Assembly (NCBI RefSeq): GCF_047496725.1 | Contig: NC_132974.1 | Location: 14,045,001 to 14,109,000 of the forward strand | DNA: 64,000 nucleotides | Source: Anoplolepis gracilipes | Lineage: Eukaryota > Arthropoda > Insecta > Hymenoptera > Formicidae | Reading direction: 5' to 3' | Shown: in pieces, positions 46,890 to 58,121 of the stretch | Numbering within the stretch: position 1 is the first letter of the stretch | How the letters are laid out: the number at the start of each line of letters is the position of its first letter | Program-made: the position numbers and the translations under genes | The notes under the pieces: generated by a model | What the model saw: only the letters and a program-made list of their open reading frames with translations | Databases searched by the model: none | What the model was told of the DNA's origin: nothing

Positions 46890-46926
46890 ACTGCTACTGA
46901 CGCGAGTAATGTTGCCTTTTATATAT
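46890..46926 (-). promoter_or_regulatory. TATA box and initiator of the 45156 pseudogene
   Basis: On the minus strand TATATAAAA (46925-46917) is followed about 33 bases later by CAGT (46893-46890, context AGCAGTCGA). Preserved despite the broken reading frame. Confidence 0.55.
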
Positions 46927-46929
46927 TCC

Positions 46930-48063
46930 CAGATGATATTACCATATCACGTGAACATCACAAATATTACATAATGTGTATGTGGTTGTGTAAGAATTTA
47001 GATTCCACACACAACTTTAATTCTCAAGCATTTCTCATTTTAATAAAATGTCATGCTGCAAAATTGTAAAAAATATTTCAAGAAAATATGTTTTTATAGT
47101 TTTATTTCTTTCATATTTCAATAATTTATATATATATGATAAAAGAAAATTTTTTTTAAAAGAGAATAATATAAAATGTAAATTTCAAATACAGAAAGTA
47201 TACGTAGTATGTTAGATACAGACAGAGTTCTCAAACGGATTAAATTACTTTTTATTTATCATCTTTTCTTTTATTATTGATTTCTATTTAATTTTTCCTA
47301 ACATCAAGGATTGTTGATTTCTACATTACAAGCAATTATAACTAAAGTGACTTCTTGGAATTAATTTTCAGATATATGTTAAATTTATCTTGTAAACTAT
47401 AAAAATTTAACTTAAGAATATATAGATTAAAGAAGCCTTTCTTTAAAATTAGCGCAAAAAAAATATCATAAATTTTGTGCGCACATTTATTCTCTTAAAA
47501 TAAATAAATCTGTCTCTATTACTATATTACAGGTATTACTATATTATATTTCTATTATAGGTATATATTCCTAGAAAATTATATAAAAAGAAAAGAGAGA
47601 AAGAAAGGGAGAAACTAGACTTGATGAAATACATATTATATAGAATAGCATATACTTTATATGGAAAATTTGTTCTAGTTATTATACACATAACAAAAAG
47701 ATTATAATATTGAAGTGCTTATATGAATGACATTAACATATTGCACGTCAAGTTACGATGGTCAATTTCCTCTCCCTTTCTCTTTCTTCATCTCTCCTTC
47801 ATTCCCTCTTTTTTATATCTATCATACAAAGTCATCTGCTACGCAGTTTGACGTAATAAGTCAAGTTATTACCAAGTGTTGGTAAAATGTATTCGAGAAC
47901 AGTAGATGTAGCATTTAAAATATATTTAATATATGTAATGTCACGTATTTCACATAGTTTACATGTAAAACATATATATTTCACAATTTACATATATACA
48001 AGTTAATAAATTTGTGCATTATAATATCCTATATAATAATTGATAAAATTTTATAATAATTAT

Positions 48064-48106
<43 letters not shown>

Positions 48107-49470
48107 CATACATCACATTACTTTGTAACTTCGTTACTTATGTCAACTTTATATTCATCTAATGTTTCTGTATTTGTTATATATAACGATATATATTTTT
48201 TTATTCTTCATCATGGTAATGTAATCATTAATGTTCACATATTTGATTAACGCTTACTTGTATTATATATTTTTATTCTAACATAATATACCAACAAAAA
48301 CAACAATTTAGTATCAAATTCAATAGAACGTATCAAAGAATACACGTCCTTATTAAGATAGCAATGATTAAATGCGTACTATAATGTATATAGAAAAAAA
48401 GATCATTTGCAATATAAATTGCAAATTCATCAATGATCACAACACGAGATAAAAAACAGTTCTCCATCTTAATTATTTCTATATTATTTCTTTTTATCTT
48501 AAATCTTTTTCTTTATTTATCATTTTCTTAGCAATAACAATTTTTTTAACACATATGTAAGAAATACATCGGTAAGAAAAAGAATATTACAAGAATAAAA
48601 AATAATAAGATAATTAAAAATCTCCAAATTGATAAAAAAGTTTATATGATGATGAAAATATAATCTTTATTGTTATAAGAGTAAATAGATACTCTAATAA
48701 ATAAATACTCTCATATTTTTTAAGGTCAATAAAAGAAAATAAAATGTTTAATTTTTATATTTCTTTTAATAAGAGCAATATCACTTTTATAAAATATATC
48801 TCTGAAAAGTTATAAAAAAGAAGCGCTTAAGCAGAATCTTACTATGACTGAAGCATAACAGAAAAATAACAAGTTTTATAGAAACCGCCATTTATTATGT
48901 ACATATGCTAATTAAATGATAATAACGAGTAACCATGAAAGGTAAAGACGACGTCGATAATGATCAACTTTCTTTTCCTTTTTCTTTTTTTTCTTTTCTT
49001 CCGGTATGTATATCATATGGAGGAACTCATTGCGTAATTTGATGTAAGGCACCAAGGTTATTTTCTATGTCGATTCAATAGAATCAAATAAATGTAAGAT
49101 TTAAAAACATTTCGCAATATATATGTATGTATATATGTATATTAACAAATTGTTGAAAATATGTATTCTATTATTTGTTATAATTATTGTTATATAATGT
49201 GTTACATAATTTTTATCTTGTTTGTTAAAGTTAATTTTTTGTGTATAAATTCTTTTATTTATAATATTGATCTACTTTGATCATATTGTGTATGTTAACT
49301 AGCTATTAATTTCAGTTATTTTTCACAATATTTGTCCGTATAATATATTTAAAAAAAAAAAAAAATATATATATATGTATATATATGTATATACACATAC
49401 ATAACACACACGTACACACACACATACACATACACACACACTTATGTATATATATAATAGTTTTGCAATT
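46930..49470. other. Spacer block of the minus-strand array (copy 4)
   Basis: No gene seen. Contains the module related to 36.1 kb and 38.3 kb (47.56-47.95 kb), a (TA)n run at 48066-48105 and the block with GAAACCGCCATTTATTATG near 48890. It lacks the MITE-like element seen in three other copies. Confidence 0.6.
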
Positions 49471-49550
49471 TATAATAACTACTATTGCAATGTATTTATT
49501 TATAATAAATACTATTGCAATGTATTTATTTATAATAAATACAATTATAT
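49471..49550. repeat. 30-base tandem repeat, about 2.7 copies
   Basis: Units TATAATAAAT-ACTATTGCAA-TGTATTTATT start at 49471, 49501 and 49531 (last one partial). An A run and a CACATACA-rich stretch precede it at 49350-49440. ORFs across it on both strands are repeat artefacts. Confidence 0.8.
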
Positions 49551-50356
49551 ACAATTTTTTACAAAATGTAGCAGATTATTGTGAAAAAATGCAGATAATT
49601 ATTATGATAATAATAATTACGCCAATGTTTGTATTAAAAAGATCATTCTCATTACATTCTTTAAATGCATCTTCAAATTTATAATTACGAAATAAAATAA
49701 AAAGTAGCATTTAATCTTGAAGTCTTTATGCTCGTTTATCGTTTTCTTAGCAATATATAAGAAATAAAAATAATTCTGTTCTTATTGTAAGTATGCTAGA
49801 AATATTTTTGATGCAGTTAAATAATATTTTCTTAACTTACAATAACATTCTCTTATTTTAAAACAGATATTTGCCTTGAAATATCCTTTATGTTCATTTT
49901 GATTTGGTTTTGGTGTTTTCCGGTTTTTATCTAAAATTTAATTAAAGATGTAAATAATTATATCTAGAATTTTTTTATTTTTATATTCTTATATTAAGAT
50001 TATTTTATTTTATAATATCAATATCGAATCTCTAAGATCATTATAAGAATATTAATGATTATTTTAAAAATCTAAACTGTACTAAGACTTTTTTTACTTT
50101 TGATGGTAATAATATTAAATTATTCAAAATATAAAAAATAAACTCATGTATCTTAAGATTTCCAATGATATATATATATATATACACAATATATGTATTT
50201 TGAAAACTTTAAGAAAGCAACAAATAAAAAATAATTTTCTTTTAAATTAATATATCACAGTAGTTATCGATTAATAAAATAGCAAGAAATACTTTTTAAA
50301 AAAGTTATTCATTTCTAAATTCTCAAGATGCAATCAATAATATTAATGGTATTTTC
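49551..50356. other. 3' flank of the 50357 P450
   Basis: No gene seen; AT-rich and homologous to the 3' flanks of the other minus-strand copies. Confidence 0.55.
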
Positions 50357-51913
50357 TTACAGCTGACATGTCCCATTGACATTGGATGCAATAGTGTGAT
50401 GAATATTTTTCCTTGGTGACACCTTCAACCAAAAGCCGCCTTCGGGCTTCATATTGAAGCCGTCCTTAGCGATCTTGAGGGGTAACGGTGTTTTTTCGCA
50501 AGTTTTCAGATCGCAACGTGCCAATATATGAAACAGCAAAACTTTCGTCTCCATTAAAGCGAATCTATTACCAATGCACATTCTGGGGCCCAGTCCGAAG
50601 GGAAGATAGGCTCCGCAGTTGAGGTTCTTTTTTTTTTGTTCACCAAGAAACCGTTCGGGATCGAACTTTTCCGGCTCTTCAAAGTACTGCGGATCATGAT
50701 GAAGTCCATAAACCGGTACCCATATGCCTCCTCCTTTTTTTAAAATAAAAGGCTTCATCCCTGGCAATGTCGGAGGCAACTCAAATTCTTTTATGGATAC
50801 TCTGTCCATTGCTGCAGCAACCGGATACATTCTGAGAGCTTCGTTAATTATGGCATCCAAGTATTCCATGTTATTAACTACTTCGTATGGCGCTTGTCCA
50901 TTTGACTCTTCCAAGACTCGATCAATCTCATCTTGAAGTTTTTTTTGTATTTGCTGATTCACCGCAATCTCGTGAGCGGCAAAGCACATTAACGTCGAAG
51001 TGCTATCGAAGCCGCCAAAGAAGAAAACGAACGCCTGGGCTACCATATCTTCGATAGACAATTCCGGTTTGCCTTCTCTACCTCTAGACTCCATCATCAG
51101 TTGTAGCATGTCTGGACGAACGATACCATTCTCATCTCTGGTTTTTATGGTGGTTTCTACGAGATCTCGAAAGAAACTTGCTATTTTTTCACGGACAATT
51201 CTAATATTAAGTATTTTTGCCACCCAAGGCAAGTTTTTATACAGATACATTTTCAAGAAGGCGATAGTGCTGAAATTGGTCGCCTCCTTGCCGTAAACGT
51301 AGAATTCGTTGTTCGGATTTCTCATAGAATCAACACTAATACCGAAAGCGCAAGTAGCTATTACGTCATTTGTGTATCTTGTAAAGACCTCTTTTATTTC
51401 CATTACTCTCTTCTCTTCTGGCATTTGCGCCAAGTAATTGCTAAATTCGGCCGCGCACTCCGACATCAATTTAAACATACTTTTCATTTTGCTGGATGTG
51501 AAAGCTGGACTCAGTAAAGGTCGTACTTGTCGCCATCTTTCTCCTTTGAGAGCAAATAAATTTTTGCCAAATAATGGATCTTGATGTTCCTCGATGAAAG
51601 TGCGATGATCCGGGAACAGATCGAAGTTTTTTAGCGTGATTGATTTAATAAGCTCAAGATCGCGAATCACCATAATTGGAGTTGTCATATCAAACATGCC
51701 GACATACTTGGCCTCAGGATGTAAATCGTACGTATTCTTAACAAGATCAGCTATCGATTCACGACGAAAGATCGATCCTGCCATATTTCCAAGTAGCGGA
51801 ACAGGCTTTCTGTGCGGTATGCCATGTTTCTTGAAAAAATTCAAATCCTTGAAGATGTAATAATAGAGTCCTAGAGCGCCGACTATCACCGTCAATGCGA
51901 TTACGTATATCAT
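50357..51913 (-). CDS. CYP9: CYP9-like cytochrome P450 (518 aa)
   Basis: Complete single-exon P450, start MIYV, with anchor, hinge RKPVPLLGNM, C-helix WRQVR, I-helix GGFDSTST, ExxR as EALR (followed by MYPV), PERF and heme ligand Cys446 in FGLGPRMCIG. It ends NGTCQL, with stop TAA in CTGTAAGA. Its N-terminal half matches the 29257 gene and the 41758 remnant, while the I-helix and beyond differ from the 29257 gene (VSIKEFELPP, MESRGREGK). Confidence 0.95.
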   Translation of the reverse strand: MIYVIALTVIVGALGLYYYIFKDLNFFKKHGIPHRKPVPLLGNMAGSIFRRESIADLVKNTYDLHPEAKYVGMFDMTTPIMVIRDLELIKSITLKNFDLFPDHRTFIEEHQDPLFGKNLFALKGERWRQVRPLLSPAFTSSKMKSMFKLMSECAAEFSNYLAQMPEEKRVMEIKEVFTRYTNDVIATCAFGISVDSMRNPNNEFYVYGKEATNFSTIAFLKMYLYKNLPWVAKILNIRIVREKIASFFRDLVETTIKTRDENGIVRPDMLQLMMESRGREGKPELSIEDMVAQAFVFFFGGFDSTSTLMCFAAHEIAVNQQIQKKLQDEIDRVLEESNGQAPYEVVNNMEYLDAIINEALRMYPVAAAMDRVSIKEFELPPTLPGMKPFILKKGGGIWVPVYGLHHDPQYFEEPEKFDPERFLGEQKKKNLNCGAYLPFGLGPRMCIGNRFALMETKVLLFHILARCDLKTCEKTPLPLKIAKDGFNMKPEGGFWLKVSPRKNIHHTIASNVNGTCQL

Positions 51914-52009
51914 GTTGAAAAAAAAATTACTTTATTTAAATTAGTATACATATAACACTATTATATAGATTCTGAATATAACTAAACTTTCACCCTCTAT
52001 CGTAAATTC

Positions 52010-52037
52010 TTTTTTTTTTTTTTTTTTTTTTTTTTTT
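52010..52037. repeat. Poly-T tract in the predicted 5' UTR of the 50357 gene
   Basis: About 28 T bases on the plus strand (poly-A in the predicted transcript), between the predicted start site (about 52100) and the ATG. The other array members lack it. It may be a somatic or assembly length-variable tract. Confidence 0.75.
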
Positions 52038-52098
52038 GTGCAATTAATGACGAAGATGGTCTACGAAGGCAACTTTATGCGTCGAGATTCAACGGTCG

Positions 52099-52135
52099 AC
52101 TGCTGCCGCACCAGAATGATTTTTCTTATATATAC
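52099..52135 (-). promoter_or_regulatory. TATA box and initiator of the 50357 gene
   Basis: On the minus strand TATATATAAG (from 52134) is followed about 33 bases later by CAGT (52102-52099, context GCAGTCGACC). The 5' UTR would be about 185 bases, including the poly-A tract. Confidence 0.6.
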
Positions 52136-52542
52136 GGTTAGATGATGTCATTGCTTACGCAAGTTATAACTCGACGATGTAATCTCAAGTATTCTCGCGC
52201 ACACATTTCTATATAATTTAATGAAATTGAGATAAAAAAAATTGGATGTATTATCTTTCATATCTTTAGATATATTTTTGCTCTTTGTCCATTGCACATT
52301 ACATTGTTTTATATGATTTACGTCGATTAACAGTTAGTCAATAGAAAGATGACAAAATTGCCTGTTAAAGTGACTATTACCGGCGATCTTGATCATTAAT
52401 CATTAAGGATGGAACGCGAACAAAAGATTTTTTTAATAATCAAGGCTACTGTAATATTGCTAAAATGATTTGCAAAATTGCTGCGCGAGCTCGTGATTTT
52501 CCATCTTTATTAATATTTTTGTATTTTTATAAGTTTGTACAT

Positions 52543-52578
<36 letters not shown>

Positions 52579-52703
52579 TCTTTATTGATATGATAAAAAT
52601 ATACTCGTTATCTCCCTATTTTCATAGATTCTTTTAATAAATTTGAATATGTGTAAATATGTGTATCAGCATAAATAATTATCTTACAACAGGGACATTT
52701 AAT
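52136..52703. other. Spacer between the 50357 and 52704 P450 genes
   Basis: No gene seen. Short, with a (TA)n run at 52548-52574. It does not resemble the spacer blocks of the array, which fits the next gene being an older, separate lineage. Confidence 0.55.
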
Positions 52704-54233
52704 TTACGTTTGTAACCGGTTCTCTCTCGGCACGACATTCAACCATAAACCGGCTTCGGCTCGCATGGAGAATCCACCCTTTTTTAATTTTAATGGTATC
52801 GAAGTTTTTTCGCACGGCTTCAAGTCACAATAAGCCAATAGATGAAATAGCATCACCTTCGTCTCCAGCAAAGCGAATCTGTTGCCGATGCACATTCTCG
52901 GGCCTAATCCGAATGGATAATAAGCGTTGAAATTACACTCGCTCCCTTTGTTTTCATCCAGGAATCTCTCGGGCTTGAATTTCTCTGGCTCGGGAAAATA
53001 CTTGGGATCGTGTTGAAGGCCATAAAAAGAGATCCAGATTAACATTCCTGCCTTCACGAGAAATGGTTTTGCACCTGGCACGGTGGGAGGCAACTCAAAG
53101 TCTTTCGTGCACAGCCTGTCCGTCATCAATTGCGGCGGATACATTCTCAGAGTCTCGTTAATCGCAGCATTCAGATACGTCATCCCGTTGACTGCCTCAT
53201 AGGATGGTTGACCATTTGTATCTTTCAAAACCTTATCGATCTCATTGTGCAGTTTCTCCTGGATATGTGGATTAACGGCAATCTCGTACGCTAAGAAACT
53301 CATCAAGGTCGAACTGCTATCGAAGCCACCGAGGAAGAAGACGAACGCCTGCGATGTCATGTCCAAAATAGTCAGTTCTTTCCCAGGTTCTCTTTTCCCT
53401 CTGCTATCCATCATTAGCTGCAGCATGTCCGGTCGAATGATATTTTTCTCGTCTCTGATCTTTATGGAGTCAGATATTAGATTTATAAAGAATGCGTTAG
53501 TACGATCATTTATCAGCTTAAGATTTAACAGACGCAGGAGCCACGGCATATGTTGATACATCAAGATTTTTATAAGAGCGCTCTTGCCAAAATCTGTCGC
53601 TTTTCTGCCAAACGTGAAGAAATCGTTGTTCGAGTCTCTCATCGAGTCCACTCTAATGCCAAAGGCACATGTGGCGATCACGTCGGTAGTGTATCTCGAG
53701 AAAATGTCCCTCATTTCCATAGTACGTTTCTCAGACGGCACTTTCACCAGATACTCTGAAAAACTCACGGCACACTCGGACATCAATTGAAACATGGTTC
53801 TCATTTTGCTAGACGTAAAAGAAGGACTCAGAAGCGTTCTAACGTCACGCCATTGATCTCCACGGAGCGAAAGCAGATTTTTCCCGAAAAGCGGATCTTG
53901 AGTGCCGGTACCGAAAAATACATGATCTGGAAACGAGTCGAAATTTTTGATGCCGATAGACTTGATCATGTCGAGATCACGTAACAGAATAACCTTTTGC
54001 GAGAAATTAAAGAGGCCGACATACTTAGCGTCGGGATGTACATTGTATATTTCTTGATTTAGCTCGGCGAAAGTTTTTGGTTGTATGAAAAGCAGCCACA
54101 GTCTTTCTACCATGAACTTCGGCTTTGGATGTGGAATCCCGTGCTGCTGAAAGACGTTCGACCGTTTGCGGGAATAATAATAAACAGCGAGTACGCCGAC
54201 TAATATCGATAAGACTATCGTCCAGCACTCCAT
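52704..54233 (-). CDS. CYP9: Divergent CYP9-like cytochrome P450 (509 aa)
   Basis: Complete single-exon P450, start MECW. The membrane anchor is followed by a basic run (RKRSNVFQQHG). The usual proline hinge and GNM segment is replaced by PHPKPKFMVERLWLL, which is unlike every other copy here. The rest is canonical: C-helix WRDVR, I-helix GGFDSSST, ExxR as ETLR then MYPP, PERF and heme ligand Cys448 in FGLGPRMCIG. It lacks the NGTCQL tail. It ends the cluster on this side and is less AT-rich than the others. Probably the oldest lineage of the array; substrate unknown. Confidence 0.95.
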   Translation of the reverse strand: MECWTIVLSILVGVLAVYYYSRKRSNVFQQHGIPHPKPKFMVERLWLLFIQPKTFAELNQEIYNVHPDAKYVGLFNFSQKVILLRDLDMIKSIGIKNFDSFPDHVFFGTGTQDPLFGKNLLSLRGDQWRDVRTLLSPSFTSSKMRTMFQLMSECAVSFSEYLVKVPSEKRTMEMRDIFSRYTTDVIATCAFGIRVDSMRDSNNDFFTFGRKATDFGKSALIKILMYQHMPWLLRLLNLKLINDRTNAFFINLISDSIKIRDEKNIIRPDMLQLMMDSRGKREPGKELTILDMTSQAFVFFLGGFDSSSTLMSFLAYEIAVNPHIQEKLHNEIDKVLKDTNGQPSYEAVNGMTYLNAAINETLRMYPPQLMTDRLCTKDFELPPTVPGAKPFLVKAGMLIWISFYGLQHDPKYFPEPEKFKPERFLDENKGSECNFNAYYPFGLGPRMCIGNRFALLETKVMLFHLLAYCDLKPCEKTSIPLKLKKGGFSMRAEAGLWLNVVPRENRLQT

Positions 54234-54526
54234 AATAGACTGGCTTAATCAAGACACTCGATTGTTCCTTTCGTCCTGGGACGAAAGTCAAATATCAGCG
54301 TCGTGGAATGAAAGTTTGTGTCAATATCAATGCTCGCGGTTGTGCCAGACACTACCAAGTTATAATCCAATGCGATATGTCGAGCGCGATTGTTCTGTCG
54401 AGCCTGAAAACGACCTGCCTGTTTGAAATTCTCGCGAACGACTGCTCGTTCGACTGCTCTACCGAGATACTGTTGCTGGCCAAATGACTCGTTGTAGCTT
54501 CATGATGTTACGCAAGAACTTTACAT

Positions 54527-54551
54527 CGGACTTTATATTTTATAATATATG
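54527..54551 (-). promoter_or_regulatory. Possible TATA region of the 52704 gene
   Basis: On the minus strand ATATATTATAAAATATAAAG covers this stretch, about 300 bases before the ATG. CAGT motifs lie near 54473 and 54458, farther from it than in the other promoters, so the assignment is weak. Confidence 0.35.
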
Positions 54552-54559
54552 GCAGGCGT

Positions 54560-55862
54560 ATCGTTTTAAACAAGATATATTAATGTTCTCTCCAATAGAT
54601 AAGAGTATATCGTTAAAAGAAGTTGTTTATGGCGATATAAATATTTAAAAATATCACTGATGACAAATAAACTGATAAAATAATTGATGAGTGAATGACA
54701 CGAATATCATTTAATTTGATTAAGAGATTTCAATTGTCTGATCTGCAGTGATCTGCAGCAGCTAATAGTAGCTAATGTGTGCAGGCGACGATGTATTTCT
54801 ATTACGCAACGACCTTGAGCCTCCCACGCGTGATGATTCATGAGTCAGATCAATGTTGCAAATACTGCGCAGAAACCAATCGAAATAGGTTCGCTGATAT
54901 ATCGACAAGTAATCGATCGACCGACGTCTGTACCATCTTACTGCCAGATGTCGTAAATTTCTTTGCGTTTCTTTATGTCTTTATTTGTCACAGTAAAAAA
55001 AAGATGCATACTCGTTTACATAACACTCTGCTTGACTTTTAATATTGATATTCGGGAACTTATTTCTTGCATATCTGAAAATTAATCCCCCAAGAACACT
55101 CTAAACTTCTTGTGGAATAGTATTTATATATCGTACGGTCGGAATTTATAAATCTATTTTTATACGGTATACATATACGTGTTATAAAGTATACGAAATG
55201 TGCTTTTGACGTCACTGATTTATATATAGGTATATAGGTATAGCGTATATATTTATATAGACAGGTTTATATATAAAATTGTGCATTATTTTTTTTCGTC
55301 AACTTATTTCAACTCCCAACTGCAATAAACAACCGAAATATTCACAGATATATATTTTACTGTAACTTTTCTAAAGATCAGAGGCGGATAAGCGTTAAAA
55401 GAATTAAAGAAAATGTAATCTCGCACCTCTCTCCGTACTTGTCGGATACTTTTTGCACAATGGAAAAATGAAACGTGAGTTAAACGTTTCTCTTCGCGGA
55501 AAATTCGCGAGTGAAGAAATTTTCTCACTTGATCTTTAGTAAACTACACATGAAATACGTTCCATTTCCGTCAAAAAAATTAAAAGGCGATTGAAAAGAG
55601 TAGTTTCTTTTATTTTTCATAAAAACGTACAAGTAATCTCTCATCGATACATAAAAATCTTAATTTTCCATAACTTTTTTTTATTTTTTAATCACTAATC
55701 TTAATTTAAATGTGATAAAAATATAAATTTTCGTAATTGAAAGATGATAAAAGTATTTGACAAACAAAATGCCTATTAAGAACGTTAATATAGCATATAT
55801 GACGTGAGTCAGTTCCATCATTTGAGATATTTCACGCGAAAAAGTCGCGAAAAGGCGAGAGA

Positions 55863-55913
<51 letters not shown>

Positions 55914-56051
55914 TTCGAAATCCGACTTGCAACCTGGCGGGAAACAAGATTTCGACCAAAAGTTTGGTCTATTTAGAACACAGGAGTAAGAAAGAGAGTA
56001 AGAGGAACATGGAATGGGAATGAGAGAGGATGCAAGGGGTTAGAAGGGAAA

Positions 56052-56088
<37 letters not shown>

Positions 56089-57067
56089 CGGAAGGAGGGA
56101 GGGAGGGAGGGAGGGAGGGGGGGTAGGGGGACCGGTGGAACAAAATTCATTTGGCCAAATTAAACAGAGTTTAGCAATTTGCGCTTAATCCATTTGTCGG
56201 GGATCCGCCGTCCGTCAGTCCGTCCGTCTGCCTTTACTCCAACCCACTCTCTTTCTCTCCTCCCTTCCTTATCCTTTTCTGCGACCCCTATCGCGCACCC
56301 CCTTCTGGCTGTTCGGTCTATGTATTTTACCGTTACCTCGATCTCTTCGCCTTTTGAAGCCGCGCACGTATAGATTTTATTTTAATTTCTATTCCCAGAA
56401 TTCTCTTATTCTTCACTTTTAAATCATTTTTTACATAATGACAGTATTCTATCGCGTTATTAATATAATTATGGATCTAGATTTTATATATACACACGCA
56501 CACGCACACGTACGCGCACATATTAATTAATATGTCGTACGAGACTTTGCGATAAAAAAGCAGCGAGCTGAAACATGTTACGCTTTGCTCGTTTATGTAT
56601 GCGAGACACGGCGTCATGTGTTTCCTTTTATTCGCTTAGTATTCAAGCCGTCTTTTTTTGCGCGCATGTTGAACGCGCGCAATACATCTTATACAGAAAA
56701 AGATCTCAAATTTTACATCATCCTGAAAACTCTATCGAATCATAAATAATTTTCAACGCGGATAATAAAAATAATAATTATTTTTAATTCGACAGTACAT
56801 TCCTTTTTTTCGATCGCTAACCCGAAAAACTGGACGCGTTAACTGTTGAGAAGCAAAAGTTATTAGTGGAATTAATTATTTCAATTATTCGCAAAAAATT
56901 AATATTTTATATGGATTGGTAATTATTATTTATGACTTAATCCATTCTCAATCTAATATTATGCACGAGAAATGTAATATGAAAGATATGATCCGAGTTA
57001 ACCTTCCCGATTTATACAGTTATTTGCGCGCAACATCTCATTTGCGGAAACGCCTACTTCCTCTCAC

Positions 57068-57107
<40 letters not shown>

Positions 57108-57754
57108 TTCTTCAATTATTACACCCTAGCATTACGCCGTTCTCTACCGCCTTTCGCCTTGCGCGTTACACGCTCTCTTCGGCACTTGGATCTTATTATC
57201 ACGGAATTGTTTCCGTCCCTCGAGCTCCGGAGTTGCCGTCTACCTTTCTTCTTCTTCTCGCATCCAACAAGAACAGCGGAAGAATCCGACCTAAGTGTAT
57301 TGGCAGTTGTGTCCACGTTTTATTTCCATTCAATCGGGTGAGCACCTTTAAGATCACTTTCCCGTAAACCGCTAGAGTGCTTCGCGCTAGAATATTCCTG
57401 GTTCCTGGTTCCTCGTTCCTGCTCCCGCGACAACCGACAACAACCGTCCGTGGATCAGAGTTTTAACATCGATGTCTAGCGCTGCCCGTTGTCCTCAACA
57501 TTTTCACCTTGGCATTCTTTCCTCCTCGCGCTCACCTTGCCTGCGCTTTTTTTGTTTAATTTTTATTTATGCGTGTCGTATTTCCAGCAGTCTGCGCGCG
57601 CGCGCTAACATTCTTTGAATACCACTATACTATTAAATAGGAAGAACATGATGTTAATCAATTATCGTGGCAATATTTATTTTAAAATTGCATTCTATCG
57701 TTCATCCATGACATTCAGCTAATAAAGCACGTTTCGCCAAGTGTCTGAATTATT

Positions 57755-57831
<77 letters not shown>

Positions 57832-58120
57832 AATCGAGTTGACGAATCGCGTTTTAATGCCGTTACGCATAACACCTACTAATTTCCGAGCTCCTCTGGA
57901 AATGAACCACTTCCCTCCTTCAGATAGGCAAAGGTTAATATAGTTTACGAACCAAATACAGAGTAATCATATTTGCCTTTATATACGCGGATGGCAGACG
58001 TTCACGCAGTGGTTAACCGTTCCACACCGTCGAATTCACCGCTAAGCACCGTCTCTCTTTTCACCGTTTTCGCTACATCCGTTAGTGTTTCGCTCTTCGG
58101 TCAGAGATGAAACACTTTGC
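54560..58120. other. Microsatellite-rich DNA outside the P450 cluster
   Basis: No gene I can support. The base composition is less AT-rich than in the cluster. Simple repeats: (TGTC)n at 55863-55913, (GA)n and (GGGA)n at 56053-56128, CCGT-type at 56206-56230, (CT)n at 57073-57104, (GA)n at 57757-57829. ORFs of 61-141 codons (for example 56916-57341) run through these repeats, start or stop at random, and resemble no family. It could be intron or distal promoter DNA of a flanking gene. Confidence 0.5.
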
Positions 58121-58121
58121 A

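Noticed and set aside
56916..57341. 141-codon ORF with a Ser-Leu run
   Set aside because: It passes through a CT microsatellite and resembles no family.
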